A DNA stretch of 64,000 nt from NCBI RefSeq assembly GCF_011758655.1, contig NZ_JAAMPA010000001.1:2170001-2234000 (forward strand), given 5' to 3'. The notes under the pieces are model-generated. The model had not been told where the DNA came from. It saw only the letters and a program-made list of their open reading frames with translations, and made no database searches. A program made the position numbers and the translations under genes. Positions within the stretch are counted from its first letter, which is position 1, and each line of letters starts with the position of its first letter. This stretch comes from Modestobacter marinus (GTDB taxonomy: Bacteria > Actinomycetota > Actinomycetes > Mycobacteriales > Geodermatophilaceae). Below are positions 52,119 through 61,337 of this stretch, in pieces.

Positions 52119-52763
52119 GTGCCCGTACCCCGTGTCGCCATGCTCCCCGAGGTCGCCGCGCAGCGGCGGGCGCTCGCCGACCTGCTCGACACCGTGCACC
52201 GCGACGAGTGGACGACACCCTCGCTCTGCCACGGCTGGACGGTGCACGACGTGCTGGCGCACCTCACCCTCTCCACCCGGCAGTCCACCGCCGGGATGGT
52301 GCTGGGCATCCTGCGGGCCCGCGGCGACTTCGACCGGGCCGAGGCCCGCGCCGCCCGGGAACGCGCCGCAGCCCACCCGCCGGGCGTGCTCACCGCGCAG
52401 CTGCGCGCGACCGCCGCCCTCGACCGCCGGGTCGGGCTGTCCAGCCCCTGGGACCCGCTGGTCGACGTCCTGGTGCACAGCCAGGACATCGTCCGCCCAC
52501 TCCGCCGCCGGCTGCCCACGCCACAGGACCTCGCCGTCCCGGCACTGGAGCACGTCTGGTCCAACGCGTTCTACGGCCGCCCGGTCCGGCGGCTGTGCGG
52601 AGTGCGGTTGGTGGCCACCGACACCGCCTGGGCGGAGGGCGCAGGACCGGAGGTGCGTGGCACCGCCGGCGACCTCCTGCTGCTGGCCACGGGCCGGTCG
52701 GTCTCGGCCTCCGCGGTCACCGGGCCGGGAGTCCCAGAGGCCGCTGCCCGGCTCCGCACCTGA
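52119..52763 (+). CDS. Mycothiol-dependent maleylpyruvate isomerase family protein
   Basis: This 214-residue protein has a DinB/MDMPI four-helix N-terminal domain: [20 protein letters not shown], with metal-ligand His residues, and [15 protein letters not shown] for the third. It likely uses mycothiol or another thiol as cofactor; the reaction is unknown. GTG 52119 is preceded by GGAGG at 5-6 nt. It is followed by upp, which has its own candidate promoter. Confidence 0.8.
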   Translation: MPVPRVAMLPEVAAQRRALADLLDTVHRDEWTTPSLCHGWTVHDVLAHLTLSTRQSTAGMVLGILRARGDFDRAEARAARERAAAHPPGVLTAQLRATAALDRRVGLSSPWDPLVDVLVHSQDIVRPLRRRLPTPQDLAVPALEHVWSNAFYGRPVRRLCGVRLVATDTAWAEGAGPEVRGTAGDLLLLATGRSVSASAVTGPGVPEAAARLRT

Positions 52764-52781
52764 CCCGTCGTCGCCGGCCGA

Positions 52782-52787
52782 TACGGT
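52782..52787 (+). promoter_or_regulatory. Candidate -10 for upp
   Basis: TACGGT, 7 nt before GTG 52795. Confidence 0.45.
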
Positions 52788-52794
52788 GTGCGCC

Positions 52795-53418
52795 GTGCAG
52801 CTGACCGTCGTCGACCACCCGATCGCCCGCGCCCGACTGTCGCGGATGCGCGACGAGCGCACCGACAACGCCGCCTTCCGGGCCGCGCTGCGGGAGCTCA
52901 CCCAGATCCTGGTGTACGAGGCCAGCCGCGACCTGGCGGTCGCTGAGGAGCCGATCACCACGCCGGTCACCGACACCACCGGCTACCGGCTGGCCGCACC
53001 GCCGCTGATCGTGCCGGTGCTGCGCGCCGGCCTGGGCATGGCCGACACCGCGCACGGGATGCTGCCGGAGTCGCAGATGGGCTTCGTCGGGCTGGCCCGC
53101 AACGAGGTGACCTTCCAGCCGGAGGCCTACATGGCCTCGCTGCCGGAGTCACTCGTCGGCCGCCAGGTCTTCGTGCTCGACCCGATGCTGGCCACCGGCG
53201 GCTCGCTGGTGCACTGCTGCTCGCTGCTCACCGACCGAGGCTGCACCGACATCACCGTGCTCTGCGCGCTGGCCGCACCCGAGGGGCTGGAGCGGCTGGA
53301 GGCCAGCGGCCTGCCGCTGCGCGTCTTCACCGCCAGCATCGACGAGCGGCTCAACGAGAACGCCTACATCGTCCCCGGCCTCGGTGACGCCGGTGACCGC
53401 CAGTTCGGTGCCGTCTGA
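52795..53418 (+). CDS. upp: Uracil phosphoribosyltransferase
   Basis: This 207-residue type I PRTase converts uracil and PRPP to [23 protein letters not shown] opens the family pattern. [16 protein letters not shown] and [14 protein letters not shown] (PRPP-binding loop) follow, with the uracil-site [15 protein letters not shown] at the C-terminus. It salvages uracil released by DeoA. Orientation opposite to the pmmB-punA group is as in mycobacteria. Confidence 0.95.
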   Translation: MQLTVVDHPIARARLSRMRDERTDNAAFRAALRELTQILVYEASRDLAVAEEPITTPVTDTTGYRLAAPPLIVPVLRAGLGMADTAHGMLPESQMGFVGLARNEVTFQPEAYMASLPESLVGRQVFVLDPMLATGGSLVHCCSLLTDRGCTDITVLCALAAPEGLERLEASGLPLRVFTASIDERLNENAYIVPGLGDAGDRQFGAV

Positions 53419-53429
53419 CCCGTGGACGT

Positions 53430-53450
53430 GGCAGCGAGGAGCGGAGTGAC
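53430..53450. repeat. GAGCGGAGCG-type short repeat, copy B
   Basis: GCAGCGAGGAGCGGAGTGA between upp and the oxidoreductase gene matches part of the copies at 41517-41580 and 57763-57833. Confidence 0.5.
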
Positions 53451-53480
53451 CGTGGGCAGCCGTGGGGGAGTGGTCTGAGC

Positions 53481-54368
53481 ATGCGGTTCGGGGTGCTCGG
53501 CACCGGCTTCTGGGCGACCGAGGTGCACGCGAAGTCCCTGGCCGGGCACCCGGACGCCGAGCTGGTCGGCGTGTGGGGCCGGGACCTGGCCAAGGCGAAG
53601 GCGGCCGGGGCGCAGTTCGACGTCCCGGGCACCGACCACCTCGACGCCCTGCTCGCCGACGTCGACGCGGTCAGCTTCGCGCTCCCGCCGGACGTGCAGG
53701 CCCCGCTCGCCGAGCGCGCGGCCGCCGCGGGCAAGCACCTGCTGCTGGAGAAGCCGGTGGCGCTGTCGGTAGCCGCCGCCGACCGGGTGGTCGCCGCGGT
53801 CGAGGACGCCGGGGTCGCCTCGGTGGTCTTCTTCACCAACCGCTTCCGGACGGCGACGTCCACCTGGCTCGAGCAGGCGTCCCGCACCACCCTGGCCGGC
53901 GGCGCGGTCACCTGGCTGGGCCGGCTGGCCGGTTCGCCGTTCGAGACGCCCTGGCGGCTGGAGCACGGTGCGCTGTGGGACATCGGGCCGCACGCGCTCT
54001 CCCTCCTCGTCCCGACCCTGGGGCCGGTCAGCGCGGTGCAGGCCGGCGCCGGGCAGGGCGACACCGTCCACCTGGTGCTCACCCACCCCGAGGGCCGCGC
54101 GAGCACGGTGACCGTCTCGGCGACCGTGGCCGAGCTGGCCACCGGCATCGACACCTGGGTGCACGGCGACGCCGGCCGGCTGGTGCTGCTGCCCGAGTCC
54201 GGTGCCGCGGTCGAGGCCCACGCGGTCGCCGTCGACGAGCTGCAGGCCGCTGCGCTGACCGGTGGGGTGCACCCCTGCGACGTCACCTTCGGGCGGGACG
54301 TCGTCCGGGTGCTCGAGGCCGCGCAGCGGTCGCTGGCGACCGGCTGCCGCGAGACCGTCGGGGGATGA
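53481..54368 (+). CDS. Gfo/Idh/MocA family oxidoreductase
   Basis: This 295-residue NAD(P)-dependent enzyme begins MRFGVLGTGFWATEVH (Rossmann). It has LLLEKPVAL (the EKP motif) and a C-terminal sheet domain with GALWDIGPHALSLL carrying the likely catalytic His. Family members act on sugars, inositols or related polyols; substrate is not evident. Its stop overlaps the DUF805 start in ATGA. Confidence 0.85.
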   Translation: MRFGVLGTGFWATEVHAKSLAGHPDAELVGVWGRDLAKAKAAGAQFDVPGTDHLDALLADVDAVSFALPPDVQAPLAERAAAAGKHLLLEKPVALSVAAADRVVAAVEDAGVASVVFFTNRFRTATSTWLEQASRTTLAGGAVTWLGRLAGSPFETPWRLEHGALWDIGPHALSLLVPTLGPVSAVQAGAGQGDTVHLVLTHPEGRASTVTVSATVAELATGIDTWVHGDAGRLVLLPESGAAVEAHAVAVDELQAAALTGGVHPCDVTFGRDVVRVLEAAQRSLATGCRETVGG

Positions 54369-54793
54369 CCGGGGACGACGGCCGCGGAGGCCTGCTCGGC
54401 TGGTACCTGCCCACCGGCCGCATCCGGCGCAGCGAGTGGTGGCTGCGGTACGTGCTGCTCATCGCCCTGCTCGGGCTGATGGCCTCGGTGATCGACGCCC
54501 AGTGGTTCCCGGACAGCTACCCGCGGTTCGAGGACCGGGAGGGCGTCGTCGACGTCGCCGACGTCCTCTGGTTCTTCCCCGACCAGGGCGGGCCGGTGAC
54601 CGCGCTCGTCGCCCTGGCGCTCATCGTGCCGAACATCGCGGCGACCGTGACCCGGCTGCACGACCGCGACCACTCCGCCTGGTGGCTGCTGTGGAGCCTG
54701 CTCCCGGGCATCGGCTGGCTGGTCCTGGTGATCACCTGCGGCTTCCTCGGCACCCGGCCGCACCCCAACCGGTACGGCCCACCTCCTCGCTGA
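54365..54793 (+). CDS. DUF805 membrane protein 1
   Basis: A 142-residue protein with the DUF805 pattern. GWYLPTGRIRRSEWWLRYVL leads into TM1, TRLHDRDHSAWWLLW marks the conserved RLHD loop, and the end reads GTRPHPNRYGPPPR. Three or four membrane segments; function unknown. ATG 54365 overlaps the oxidoreductase stop, so it is coupled to that gene. A diverged paralogue follows immediately. Confidence 0.85.
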   Translation: MTGDDGRGGLLGWYLPTGRIRRSEWWLRYVLLIALLGLMASVIDAQWFPDSYPRFEDREGVVDVADVLWFFPDQGGPVTALVALALIVPNIAATVTRLHDRDHSAWWLLWSLLPGIGWLVLVITCGFLGTRPHPNRYGPPPR

Positions 54794-54809
54794 CCCGCGC
54801 CCGGCGAGG

Positions 54810-54815
54810 CAGACT
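54810..54815 (+). promoter_or_regulatory. Candidate -10 for the second DUF805 gene
   Basis: CAGACT, 6 nt before GTG 54822. Confidence 0.35.
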
Positions 54816-54821
54816 GGACCC

Positions 54822-55262
54822 GTGGACTTCTGGCAGTGGTACGTGCGCCGCGGGCGCATCGACCGGCGCACCTGGTGGCTGCAGTACGCCCTGCCCATCG
54901 GGGTGCTCAGCGTGCTCGCCCTGATGGCCGACGTCGCGCTCGGCAACAGTTCGCTGGAGAGCATCGCCACCGGCGAGACCGGCTACGGACCGATCGTGAC
55001 GCTGGTCGGGCTGCTGGCCCTCCCGGCGTCCGTGTCCAGCGGCGCGACCCGGCTGCACGACCGCGGCATGTCCGCGTGGTGGCTGCTGATCGGGCTGGTG
55101 CCGCTGTTCGGTCAGATCACGCTGCTGGTGCTCACCGGCTTCCTCCGCGGCGACGGCGGGCCCAACCGGTACGGCCCGCCGCCGTCCGCGGCGCCGACGG
55201 CCGGCCCGTACCTGCAGCCGGAGCCGGCGCCCGAGCCGGATCGCCCGCCCTACTGGGGCTGA
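54822..55262 (+). CDS. DUF805 membrane protein 2
   Basis: A 146-residue tandem paralogue of the preceding gene: FWQWYVRRGRIDRRTWWLQY, ATRLHDRGMSAWWLL and GDGGPNRYGPPP align with it. It has a Pro-rich C-terminal extension (LQPEPAPEPDRPPYWG). Function unknown. It converges on the phosphomutase gene with a gap of about 10 bp. Confidence 0.85.
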   Translation: MDFWQWYVRRGRIDRRTWWLQYALPIGVLSVLALMADVALGNSSLESIATGETGYGPIVTLVGLLALPASVSSGATRLHDRGMSAWWLLIGLVPLFGQITLLVLTGFLRGDGGPNRYGPPPSAAPTAGPYLQPEPAPEPDRPPYWG

Positions 55263-55272
55263 CGCCCAGGGG

Positions 55273-56901
55273 TCACAGCCCGAGCGCGGCGGCCATCTCG
55301 GTGCGCAGCCGGTCCAGCTGGTCCGCGCCCTGGCCGCGGGCCGCCGGCAGTCCGGCGACGTCGGGCACCGGGACGACGGTCTCCAGGTAGGCCTTGAGCT
55401 TCGGCTCGGTGCCGCTGGGCCGGACGATCACCCGCACGCCCTCGCCGGTCAGCCGGACCGCGTCCAGCGGGGGTTCGGCGTGCAGCAGGTCGACCACCTC
55501 GACCGGCCGGCCGAGCAGCTGGGCCGGTGGCTGCGCGCGCAGCCGGGTCATCGCGCCGGAGATGAGCGTCAGGTCCTCGACCCGCACCGAGTACTGGCCG
55601 GTGGCGTACAGGCCGTGCTCGACCGCCAGCTCGTCCAGCCGGTCGGTCAGCGTGCGGCCGTCGACGGCGAGCTCGGCGGCCAGCAGCGCCACGGCGAGTG
55701 CGGCGGAGACGCCGTCCTTGTCGTGCGCGACCGACGGCGACACCGCGTAGCCCAGCGCCTCCTCGTAGCCGAAGACCAGCGGCGCCGACGCCGAGCCGGC
55801 CCGGATGATCCACTTGAAGCCGGTCGGGGTCTGCTCGAACGGCACCCCGTGCGCGCGGGCGATCGTGCCCAGCAGTGAGCCGCTGACCAGGGAGTTCGCG
55901 TAGGTGCCCCGCACCCCGCGGCGGAGCAGCCAGTCGCCCAGCAGCACGCCGACCTCGTCGCCGGTCAGCTGGCGCCCACCCACGACCACCGAGCAGCGGT
56001 CGGCGTCGGGGTCCTCGGCGATGGCGACGTCGGCGCCGGTGCTGCCGGCCAGTGCGGTCAGCAGGTCGACCGCACCCGGTTCCTCCGGGTTGGGGAAGGC
56101 GACCGTCGGGAACGCCGGGTCGGGCCGGTCCTGCTCCGCGACGCAGTGCAGCGCGGCGAAGCCGGCGGCCTCGAACACCTGCCGGGTGGTCGCCGAGCCC
56201 ACGCCGTGCATCGCGGTGTAGGCCACCTCGAGACGCCGCCGGGCCGCGGCGTCCACCCGGTCGGGCTCGAGGGCGCGCACCACCGCGGCGACGTAGTCGG
56301 CCTCGACGTCGTCCCCGAGGGTGTTCCAGTCGTCGGAGAGCGGCAGCTCGCGGGCCGGGCCGGCCGCGGCGATCGCGGCCTCGATCTCCCGGTCGGCCGG
56401 CGGCACCAGCTGTGCACCGTCGGCCAGGTAGACCTTGTAGCCGTTGTCCTGCGGCGGGTTGTGGCTGGCGGTCACCATCACCCCGGCGACCGCGCCCAGG
56501 TGCCGGACGGCGTAGGACAGCACCGGCGTGGGCAGCGGGCGGGGCAGCACGGAGACGGCGAACCCGGCGCCGGACAGCACGGCGGCCGAGACGTGCGCGA
56601 ACTCGTCGGAGCGGTGCCGGGCGTCGTAGCCGATCACCACGCCGCGGCCGCCCTGGCCTGCGTCGGTGAGGTACCGGGCCAGCCCGGCGGCGGCGCGGCC
56701 GACCACGGCGGCGTTCATCCCGGCCGGGCCGGCGCGCAGCGGGCCGCGCAGCCCGGCGGTGCCGAAGGTCAGCGGGCCGGTGAACCGGCGCTCCAGCTCG
56801 GCGGCGTCGCCGGCCTCGACCAGCGCCTCGATCTCGGCCCGGTCACCGGCGTGCGGGTCGGCGGCGGCCCAGGCGCGGGCGGTGGCCAGCAGGTCGGTCA
56901 T
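55273..56901 (-). CDS. pmmB: Phosphohexomutase/phosphopentomutase (PmmB-like)
   Basis: This 542-residue alpha-D-phosphohexomutase has RFTGPLTFGTAGLRG at the N-terminus. The phosphoserine loop TASHNPPQDNGYKVYL, the metal loop EDPDADR, the sugar loop FGYEEALGY and the phosphate loop RPSGTEPKLKAYLE are all intact. Genes of this type beside punA are annotated phosphomannomutase but likely isomerise ribose-1-phosphate and deoxyribose-1-phosphate to the 5-phosphates; that role is inference. ATG 56901 overlaps the stop of the SDR gene in ATGA. Confidence 0.9.
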   Translation of the reverse strand: MTDLLATARAWAAADPHAGDRAEIEALVEAGDAAELERRFTGPLTFGTAGLRGPLRAGPAGMNAAVVGRAAAGLARYLTDAGQGGRGVVIGYDARHRSDEFAHVSAAVLSGAGFAVSVLPRPLPTPVLSYAVRHLGAVAGVMVTASHNPPQDNGYKVYLADGAQLVPPADREIEAAIAAAGPARELPLSDDWNTLGDDVEADYVAAVVRALEPDRVDAAARRRLEVAYTAMHGVGSATTRQVFEAAGFAALHCVAEQDRPDPAFPTVAFPNPEEPGAVDLLTALAGSTGADVAIAEDPDADRCSVVVGGRQLTGDEVGVLLGDWLLRRGVRGTYANSLVSGSLLGTIARAHGVPFEQTPTGFKWIIRAGSASAPLVFGYEEALGYAVSPSVAHDKDGVSAALAVALLAAELAVDGRTLTDRLDELAVEHGLYATGQYSVRVEDLTLISGAMTRLRAQPPAQLLGRPVEVVDLLHAEPPLDAVRLTGEGVRVIVRPSGTEPKLKAYLETVVPVPDVAGLPAARGQGADQLDRLRTEMAAALGL

Positions 56902-57833
56902 CGCGGGCCCCCGCTCGGCTGGACCGGCCCCTGCGCTGCCTCGACCACGTCGACGTCCACACCGGGCAGCGTGTACTCCCCGCCGACCCGGGCGTGCACC
57001 GGGTCGGCCGGGTCCGCCTCGCCCTGGGCGGCGATCAGCTCGGCGGCGTAGGCCTCGGCGTCGTCGGCCGGCTCGTAGCCCAGCGCGCGGGCGGCGGTGA
57101 GGTCCCACCAGCCGCGGGTGTTGGCCGAGACGCCCCAGACGACGCGGAAGCCGGGGGACGGCGCGCGCAGCGCGGCGTCGACCAGTCGCACGGTGTCTCC
57201 GGGGGACAGCCAGGTGGCCAGCTGGCGGACCGTCGTCGGCCGGGGGAACGCGCTGCCGATCCGCAGGCAGACGACGTCCAGCCCGTACCGGTCGGCGTAC
57301 AGCGAGCCCAGCGCCTCCATCGTCACCTTGGCCACCCCGTAGTAGGTGTCCGGGCGCGGTGGCGCGTCGGCCTCGGTGAGCAGGCCGGACGCGGGCCGGG
57401 GGGTGAAGCCGCTGGCGTGGTTGCTGCTGGCCAGCACCACGCGGGGGACGCCGGCGCGCCGGGCGGCCTCCAGGGCGGAGCGGGTCGTCTCGATGTGCGA
57501 GTGGACGATCGCCGGCCAGGTCGCCTCGCCGAGGATGCCGGCCAGGTGCACCACGGCGGCTGCCCCCTGCGCCGCGTCGGTCATCGCGGACAGGTCGGCG
57601 GCGTCGGCGACCAGGTGCTCCTCGCCCGGGCGCGGGTCCTCGATCGGCACCACGTCCAGGCTGCGCAGCGCCCAGCCGCGCTCGGGCAGCCCGCCGCGCA
57701 GCGCCGTCCCGAGCCCGCCGGCGGCGCCGGTGACCAGGACCGGACCGGTCACGGTGCTGGACGGTTCGCTCCCGCGGGACGCTCCGCTCCTCGCTCGTTC
57801 CTCGCTGCGATGCTCACGCCCCGCTCCGCTCAC
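56898..57833 (-). CDS. Uronate dehydrogenase-like SDR
   Basis: An extended SDR of up to 311 residues with [45 protein letters not shown] (YxxxK), [20 protein letters not shown] and [11 protein letters not shown]. The last three blocks match uronate dehydrogenases that oxidise galacturonate/glucuronate to aldarolactones. The start is uncertain. GTG 57833 overlaps the punA stop but makes the first ~26 residues repeat-encoded ([18 protein letters not shown]); GTG 57752, just before VTGPVLVTG, fits the fold better. It lies between punA and pmmB. Confidence 0.75.
   Translation of the reverse strand: MSGAGREHRSEERARSGASRGSEPSSTVTGPVLVTGAAGGLGTALRGGLPERGWALRSLDVVPIEDPRPGEEHLVADAADLSAMTDAAQGAAAVVHLAGILGEATWPAIVHSHIETTRSALEAARRAGVPRVVLASSNHASGFTPRPASGLLTEADAPPRPDTYYGVAKVTMEALGSLYADRYGLDVVCLRIGSAFPRPTTVRQLATWLSPGDTVRLVDAALRAPSPGFRVVWGVSANTRGWWDLTAARALGYEPADDAEAYAAELIAAQGEADPADPVHARVGGEYTLPGVDVDVVEAAQGPVQPSGGPR
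57763..57833. repeat. GAGCGGAGCG-type short repeat cluster, copy C (inverted)
   Basis: On the minus strand GTGAGCGGAGCGGGGCGTGAGCATCGCAGCGAGG and GAACGAGCGAGGAGCGGAGCG resemble copy A at 41517-41580. It covers the punA stop and the 5' end of the SDR gene. Confidence 0.7.
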
Positions 57834-58648
57834 GGCATCCGCCCGATCAGCTCGACCAGGAAGCTGCCGAGCCGGCCGGCCGCGGCCTTGCCCGCCTCCA
57901 GCACCTCCAGGTGGTCCAGCGCCTCACCGGTGATGCCGGCCGCGGCGTTGGTGACCATCGACAGGCCGAACACCTCCATCCCGGCCGCCCGGGCGGCGAT
58001 CGCCTCCAGCGCGGTGGACATGCCGACCAGGTCCGCACCCAGCGTGGTGAGCATCCGGATCTCGGCAGGGGTCTCGAAGTGCGGGCCGGGCAGCGCGGCG
58101 TAGACGCCCTCGGCCAGCGACGGGTCGATCTCCTTGGCCAGCGTGCGCAGCCGGGCGGAGTAGAGGTCGGTGAGGTCGACGAAGGTGGCGCCCACCAGCG
58201 GGGACCGGGCGGTCATGTTCAGGTGGTCGCTGATCAGCACGGCCTGCCCGACCCGGTGGTCGGGGCGCAGCCCGCCGGCGGCGTTGGTGAGGACGACGGT
58301 GCGCACCCCGGCCGCGGCGGCGGTGCGGATGCCGTGCACCACCGGCTCGACCCCCCGGCCCTCGTAGAGGTGGGTGCGGCCGAGGAAGAGCAGCGCCTTG
58401 CGCTCGCCGACCTGGACCGAGCGGATCTCCCCGCCGTGCCCGGTGACGGTCGGGGCGGCGAACCCGGGCAGGTCGCCGATGGCCACGCTGGCCAGCGTCT
58501 CGCCGAAGGCGTCGGCGGCCGGGGCCCAGCCCGAGCCCATCACCACCGCGACGTCGTGACCGCCGCCGACGACGGCGGTCAGCTCCTCGGCGGCACGGGC
58601 GGCCAGTGCCGCGGGGTCGGGGACGGCGGGGGCGGTCGGCGTGCTCAC
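57830..58648 (-). CDS. punA: Purine-nucleoside phosphorylase
   Basis: This 272-residue trimeric-type PNP cleaves inosine and guanosine (and deoxy forms) to base and pentose-1-phosphate. [12 protein letters not shown] is the phosphate site, and [39 protein letters not shown] and [19 protein letters not shown] follow, with MVTNAAAGI (purine site Asn) near the end. GTG 58648 lies 6 nt after TAGTTT. It heads a coupled punA, SDR, pmmB operon. Confidence 0.93.
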   Translation of the reverse strand: MSTPTAPAVPDPAALAARAAEELTAVVGGGHDVAVVMGSGWAPAADAFGETLASVAIGDLPGFAAPTVTGHGGEIRSVQVGERKALLFLGRTHLYEGRGVEPVVHGIRTAAAAGVRTVVLTNAAGGLRPDHRVGQAVLISDHLNMTARSPLVGATFVDLTDLYSARLRTLAKEIDPSLAEGVYAALPGPHFETPAEIRMLTTLGADLVGMSTALEAIAARAAGMEVFGLSMVTNAAAGITGEALDHLEVLEAGKAAAGRLGSFLVELIGRMP

Positions 58649-58654
58649 GGGCCG

Positions 58655-58660
58655 AAACTA
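58655..58660 (-). promoter_or_regulatory. Candidate -10 for punA
   Basis: TAGTTT on the minus strand, 6 nt before GTG 58648. Confidence 0.4.
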
Positions 58661-58732
58661 GCCCAGCGGCCGCCGGCCCTCGCGGGCGAGCGACCGAGGC
58701 CCGTCGTCCGGTCGCCCGGCCCGGCGAGCCGG

Positions 58733-60109
58733 TCAGAGGTCCCGGACGTCGGCCTCCACGGCCTCGAAGGCCTTGCGGGCGGCGATGAGGACCGGGTCCC
58801 AGACCGGGGCGAACGGGGGTGCGTAGGCCAGGTCCAGGGACAGGACCTCGTCGACCGTCATCTCGTTCCAGATGCAGACGGCCAGGGCGTCGATCCGCTT
58901 GGCGGACCCGGGGCAGCCGACCACCTGGGCGCCCAGCAGCCGTCCGCTGCGCCGCTCGGCGATCATCTTGATCCGGATGGGCTGGGCGCCGGGGAAGTAG
59001 CCGGCCGTGGTGGTCGAGTCGACCGACGCGGTCACGAACGCGTAGCCGGCCTGCTGGGCCTCCTCGCTGGACAGGCCGGTGCGGGCGACCTCCAGGTCGC
59101 ACACCTTGGTGATCGCGGTGCCGATCACGCCGGGGAAGGTGGCGTAGCCCCCGCCGATGTTGATCCCGGCCACCCGGCCCTGCTTGTTGGCGTGGGTGCC
59201 CAGCGCCACCACCATCCGCTGGCCGGACAGCCGGTGCCGCGACTCCACGCAGTCCCCGGCCGCCCAGACCCCCTCGGCCTCGGTGTGCATCCGGGCGTCG
59301 ACGGCGATGCCGCCGGAGATGCCCAGCGGGATCCCCGCCTCCCGGGCCAGCCCGACGTTCGGCCGCACCCCGAGGCCGAGCACGACCAGGTCGGCCGGCA
59401 GCTCCCGCCCGCCCGCGGTCAGCACCGCCCGGGCCCGTCCGTCGGTGCCGACGTCGACGGCGACGACCTCCTCGCCCATCACCAGCTCGATGCCCTCGGC
59501 CCGCACGGCGTCGGCGATGAACTGCCCGACGTCGGGGTCGAAGGTGCCGACGGGGGTGGCCGAGCGGTCCACCACGGTCACGTCCAGGCCGCGGACCCGG
59601 CAGGCCTCGGCGATCTCCAGCCCGATGTAGCCCCCGCCCACCACCACGACCCGGCGCACCCGCCCGCTGTCGAGCTCCGCGCGCAGGGCCACGCCGTCGT
59701 CCAGGACCTGGACGCCGTACACCCCGTCGGCGTCGATCCCGGGCACCGGCGGGCGCATCGGCACGCTGCCGGTGGCGTAGACCAGCTCGTCGAAGGGCTC
59801 GCTGCCCTGTCCACCGCCGTCGAGGTCGCGCCAGGTGACCGTGCGGCGGTCCAGGTCGATGCCGGTCACCTCGGTGCGCATCCGCACGTCGAGGCCCATC
59901 GCGCGGTGCTGGTCGGGGGTGCGGGCGATCAGCGCGGCCTCGCTCTCCACCGTGCCGCTGATCCAGTAGGGGATCCCGCAGGCGGAGTAGGAGGTCGCCC
60001 GGCCGCGCTCGAACATCACCACGTCCAGGTCGGCGCAGCGCTTCCTGGCCTGCGAGGCGGCGCTGCCACCCGCGGCGTCCCCACCGATGACCACCAGTCG
60101 CCGTCGCAC
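58733..60109 (-). CDS. FAD-dependent oxidoreductase, CoA-disulfide reductase/NADH oxidase-like
   Basis: This 458-residue flavoprotein has VVIGGDAAGGSAASQ (FAD), a single redox Cys in SYSACGIPYWISG near residue 43 as in CoA-disulfide reductase and Nox/Npx enzymes, and VVVVGGGYIGLEIAE (NAD). GVWAAGDCVESRHR follows, then a C-terminal dimerisation domain with RLLGAQVVG. The Cys-x4-Cys of LpdA-type enzymes is absent. It may reduce CoA disulfides or peroxide. GTG 60109 follows TACAGT by 7 nt; GTG 60133 is the longer option. Confidence 0.85.
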   Translation of the reverse strand: MRRRLVVIGGDAAGGSAASQARKRCADLDVVMFERGRATSYSACGIPYWISGTVESEAALIARTPDQHRAMGLDVRMRTEVTGIDLDRRTVTWRDLDGGGQGSEPFDELVYATGSVPMRPPVPGIDADGVYGVQVLDDGVALRAELDSGRVRRVVVVGGGYIGLEIAEACRVRGLDVTVVDRSATPVGTFDPDVGQFIADAVRAEGIELVMGEEVVAVDVGTDGRARAVLTAGGRELPADLVVLGLGVRPNVGLAREAGIPLGISGGIAVDARMHTEAEGVWAAGDCVESRHRLSGQRMVVALGTHANKQGRVAGINIGGGYATFPGVIGTAITKVCDLEVARTGLSSEEAQQAGYAFVTASVDSTTTAGYFPGAQPIRIKMIAERRSGRLLGAQVVGCPGSAKRIDALAVCIWNEMTVDEVLSLDLAYAPPFAPVWDPVLIAARKAFEAVEADVRDL

Positions 60110-60116
60110 ACTGCGG

Positions 60117-60122
60117 ACTGTA
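60117..60122 (-). promoter_or_regulatory. Candidate -10 for the flavoprotein gene
   Basis: TACAGT on the minus strand, 7 nt before GTG 60109. Confidence 0.35.
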
Positions 60123-60176
60123 GGGGCCGTCACACGGCCGCGCTGCCGTGGACCGGCGGCCGTCCGGCGTCCCTCC

Positions 60177-60182
60177 TAGACT
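60177..60182 (+). promoter_or_regulatory. Candidate -10 for the GCS2 ligase gene
   Basis: TAGACT, 6 nt before GTG 60189. It lies about 55 bp from the divergent flavoprotein -10. Confidence 0.45.
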
Positions 60183-60188
60183 CGCGGG

Positions 60189-61337
60189 GTGCAGATCCCC
60201 TTCCACTCGTCCGAGCGCGCCAGCCTGGGAGTGGAGTGGGAGCTGCAGCTCATCGACCCGCAGACCCGCGAGCTGACCTCCGGCGCCACCGAGATCCTCG
60301 CCGAGATCACCCCCGACGGCCTCGACGAGCACCCCAAGGCCAAGCACGAGCTGCTGCAGTCGACGGTCGAGATCATCACCGGGGTCTGCACCACCGTCGC
60401 CGAGGCCAAGGCCGACCTGGCCGGCACCCTGGCCGAGGTGGTCGCCTCCGCCGAGCGGCGCGGCCTCGGCGTCATGTGCGCCGGCACCCACCCGTTCACC
60501 CGGTGGGACACCCAGGAGATCTCCCCCAAGGAGCGCTACGCCGAGCTGGTCGAGCGGATGCAGTGGCCGGCCCGGCGGCTGCAGATCTTCGGGGTGCACG
60601 TGCACGTCGGCGTCCGCTCGCCCGAGAAGATCATCCCGATCGTGAACGCGCTGACCCAGTACGTGCCGCACTTCCTGGCGCTGTCGGCGTCCTCGCCCTT
60701 CTGGGCCGGCTGCGACACCGGCCTGGCGTCGTCCCGCACGAAGGTGTTCGAGGGCATGCCGACCGCCGGGCTGCCCTACCAGCTGGCCGACTGGGGCCAG
60801 TTCGAGGCGTACATGGGCACGCTGATCGACGCCGGCGCCATCGAGAGCGTCCGCGAGGTGTGGTGGGACATCCGCCCGCACCCGGACTTCGGCACCGTCG
60901 AGCTGCGGATCTGCGACGGCCTGCCCACCCTCGACGAGATCGGTGCGGTGGCCGCGCTCGCCCAGTGCCTGGTCGAGCAGTTCGACACCCAGCTCGACCG
61001 CGGCTACACCCTGCCCTCGCCGGCGGACTGGATCGTGCGGGAGAACAAGTGGCGCGCGGTGCGCTACGGCCTGGACGCCGAGATCGTCGTCGACGAGCAG
61101 GGCACGGTGCGCCCGGTGCGCGAGGCGATCGCCGACGTGGTCGAGGAGCTGCTGCCGACCGCCCGCAAGCTCGGCTGCGAGGCCGAGCTCGCCGACGTGC
61201 GGCGGGTGCTGGACGCCGGCGCCTCCTACCAGCGGCAGCGCGCCGTCGCCGCGGCGAACGACGGGGAGCTGGCACCGGTGGTCGACAGCCTGCTCGCCGA
61301 GCTCCGCGACGGGCTGCCGGCGGCGGGGGCGGCGTGA
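60189..61337 (+). CDS. Glutamate-cysteine ligase, GCS2/YbdK family
   Basis: A 382-residue carboxylate-amine ligase of the YbdK (GCS2) family. SLGVEWELQLIDPQTRELT, ELLQSTVEIITGVC, CAGTHPFTRW, FGVHVHVGV, LSASSPFWAGCDTGLASSRT and VREVWWDIRPHPDFGTVELR (metal/ATP site) are seen. Members show weak glutamate-cysteine ligase activity; in a mycothiol producer the true product is uncertain. GTG 60189 is probably leaderless. Its stop overlaps the next gene in GTGA. Confidence 0.9.
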   Translation: MQIPFHSSERASLGVEWELQLIDPQTRELTSGATEILAEITPDGLDEHPKAKHELLQSTVEIITGVCTTVAEAKADLAGTLAEVVASAERRGLGVMCAGTHPFTRWDTQEISPKERYAELVERMQWPARRLQIFGVHVHVGVRSPEKIIPIVNALTQYVPHFLALSASSPFWAGCDTGLASSRTKVFEGMPTAGLPYQLADWGQFEAYMGTLIDAGAIESVREVWWDIRPHPDFGTVELRICDGLPTLDEIGAVAALAQCLVEQFDTQLDRGYTLPSPADWIVRENKWRAVRYGLDAEIVVDEQGTVRPVREAIADVVEELLPTARKLGCEAELADVRRVLDAGASYQRQRAVAAANDGELAPVVDSLLAELRDGLPAAGAA

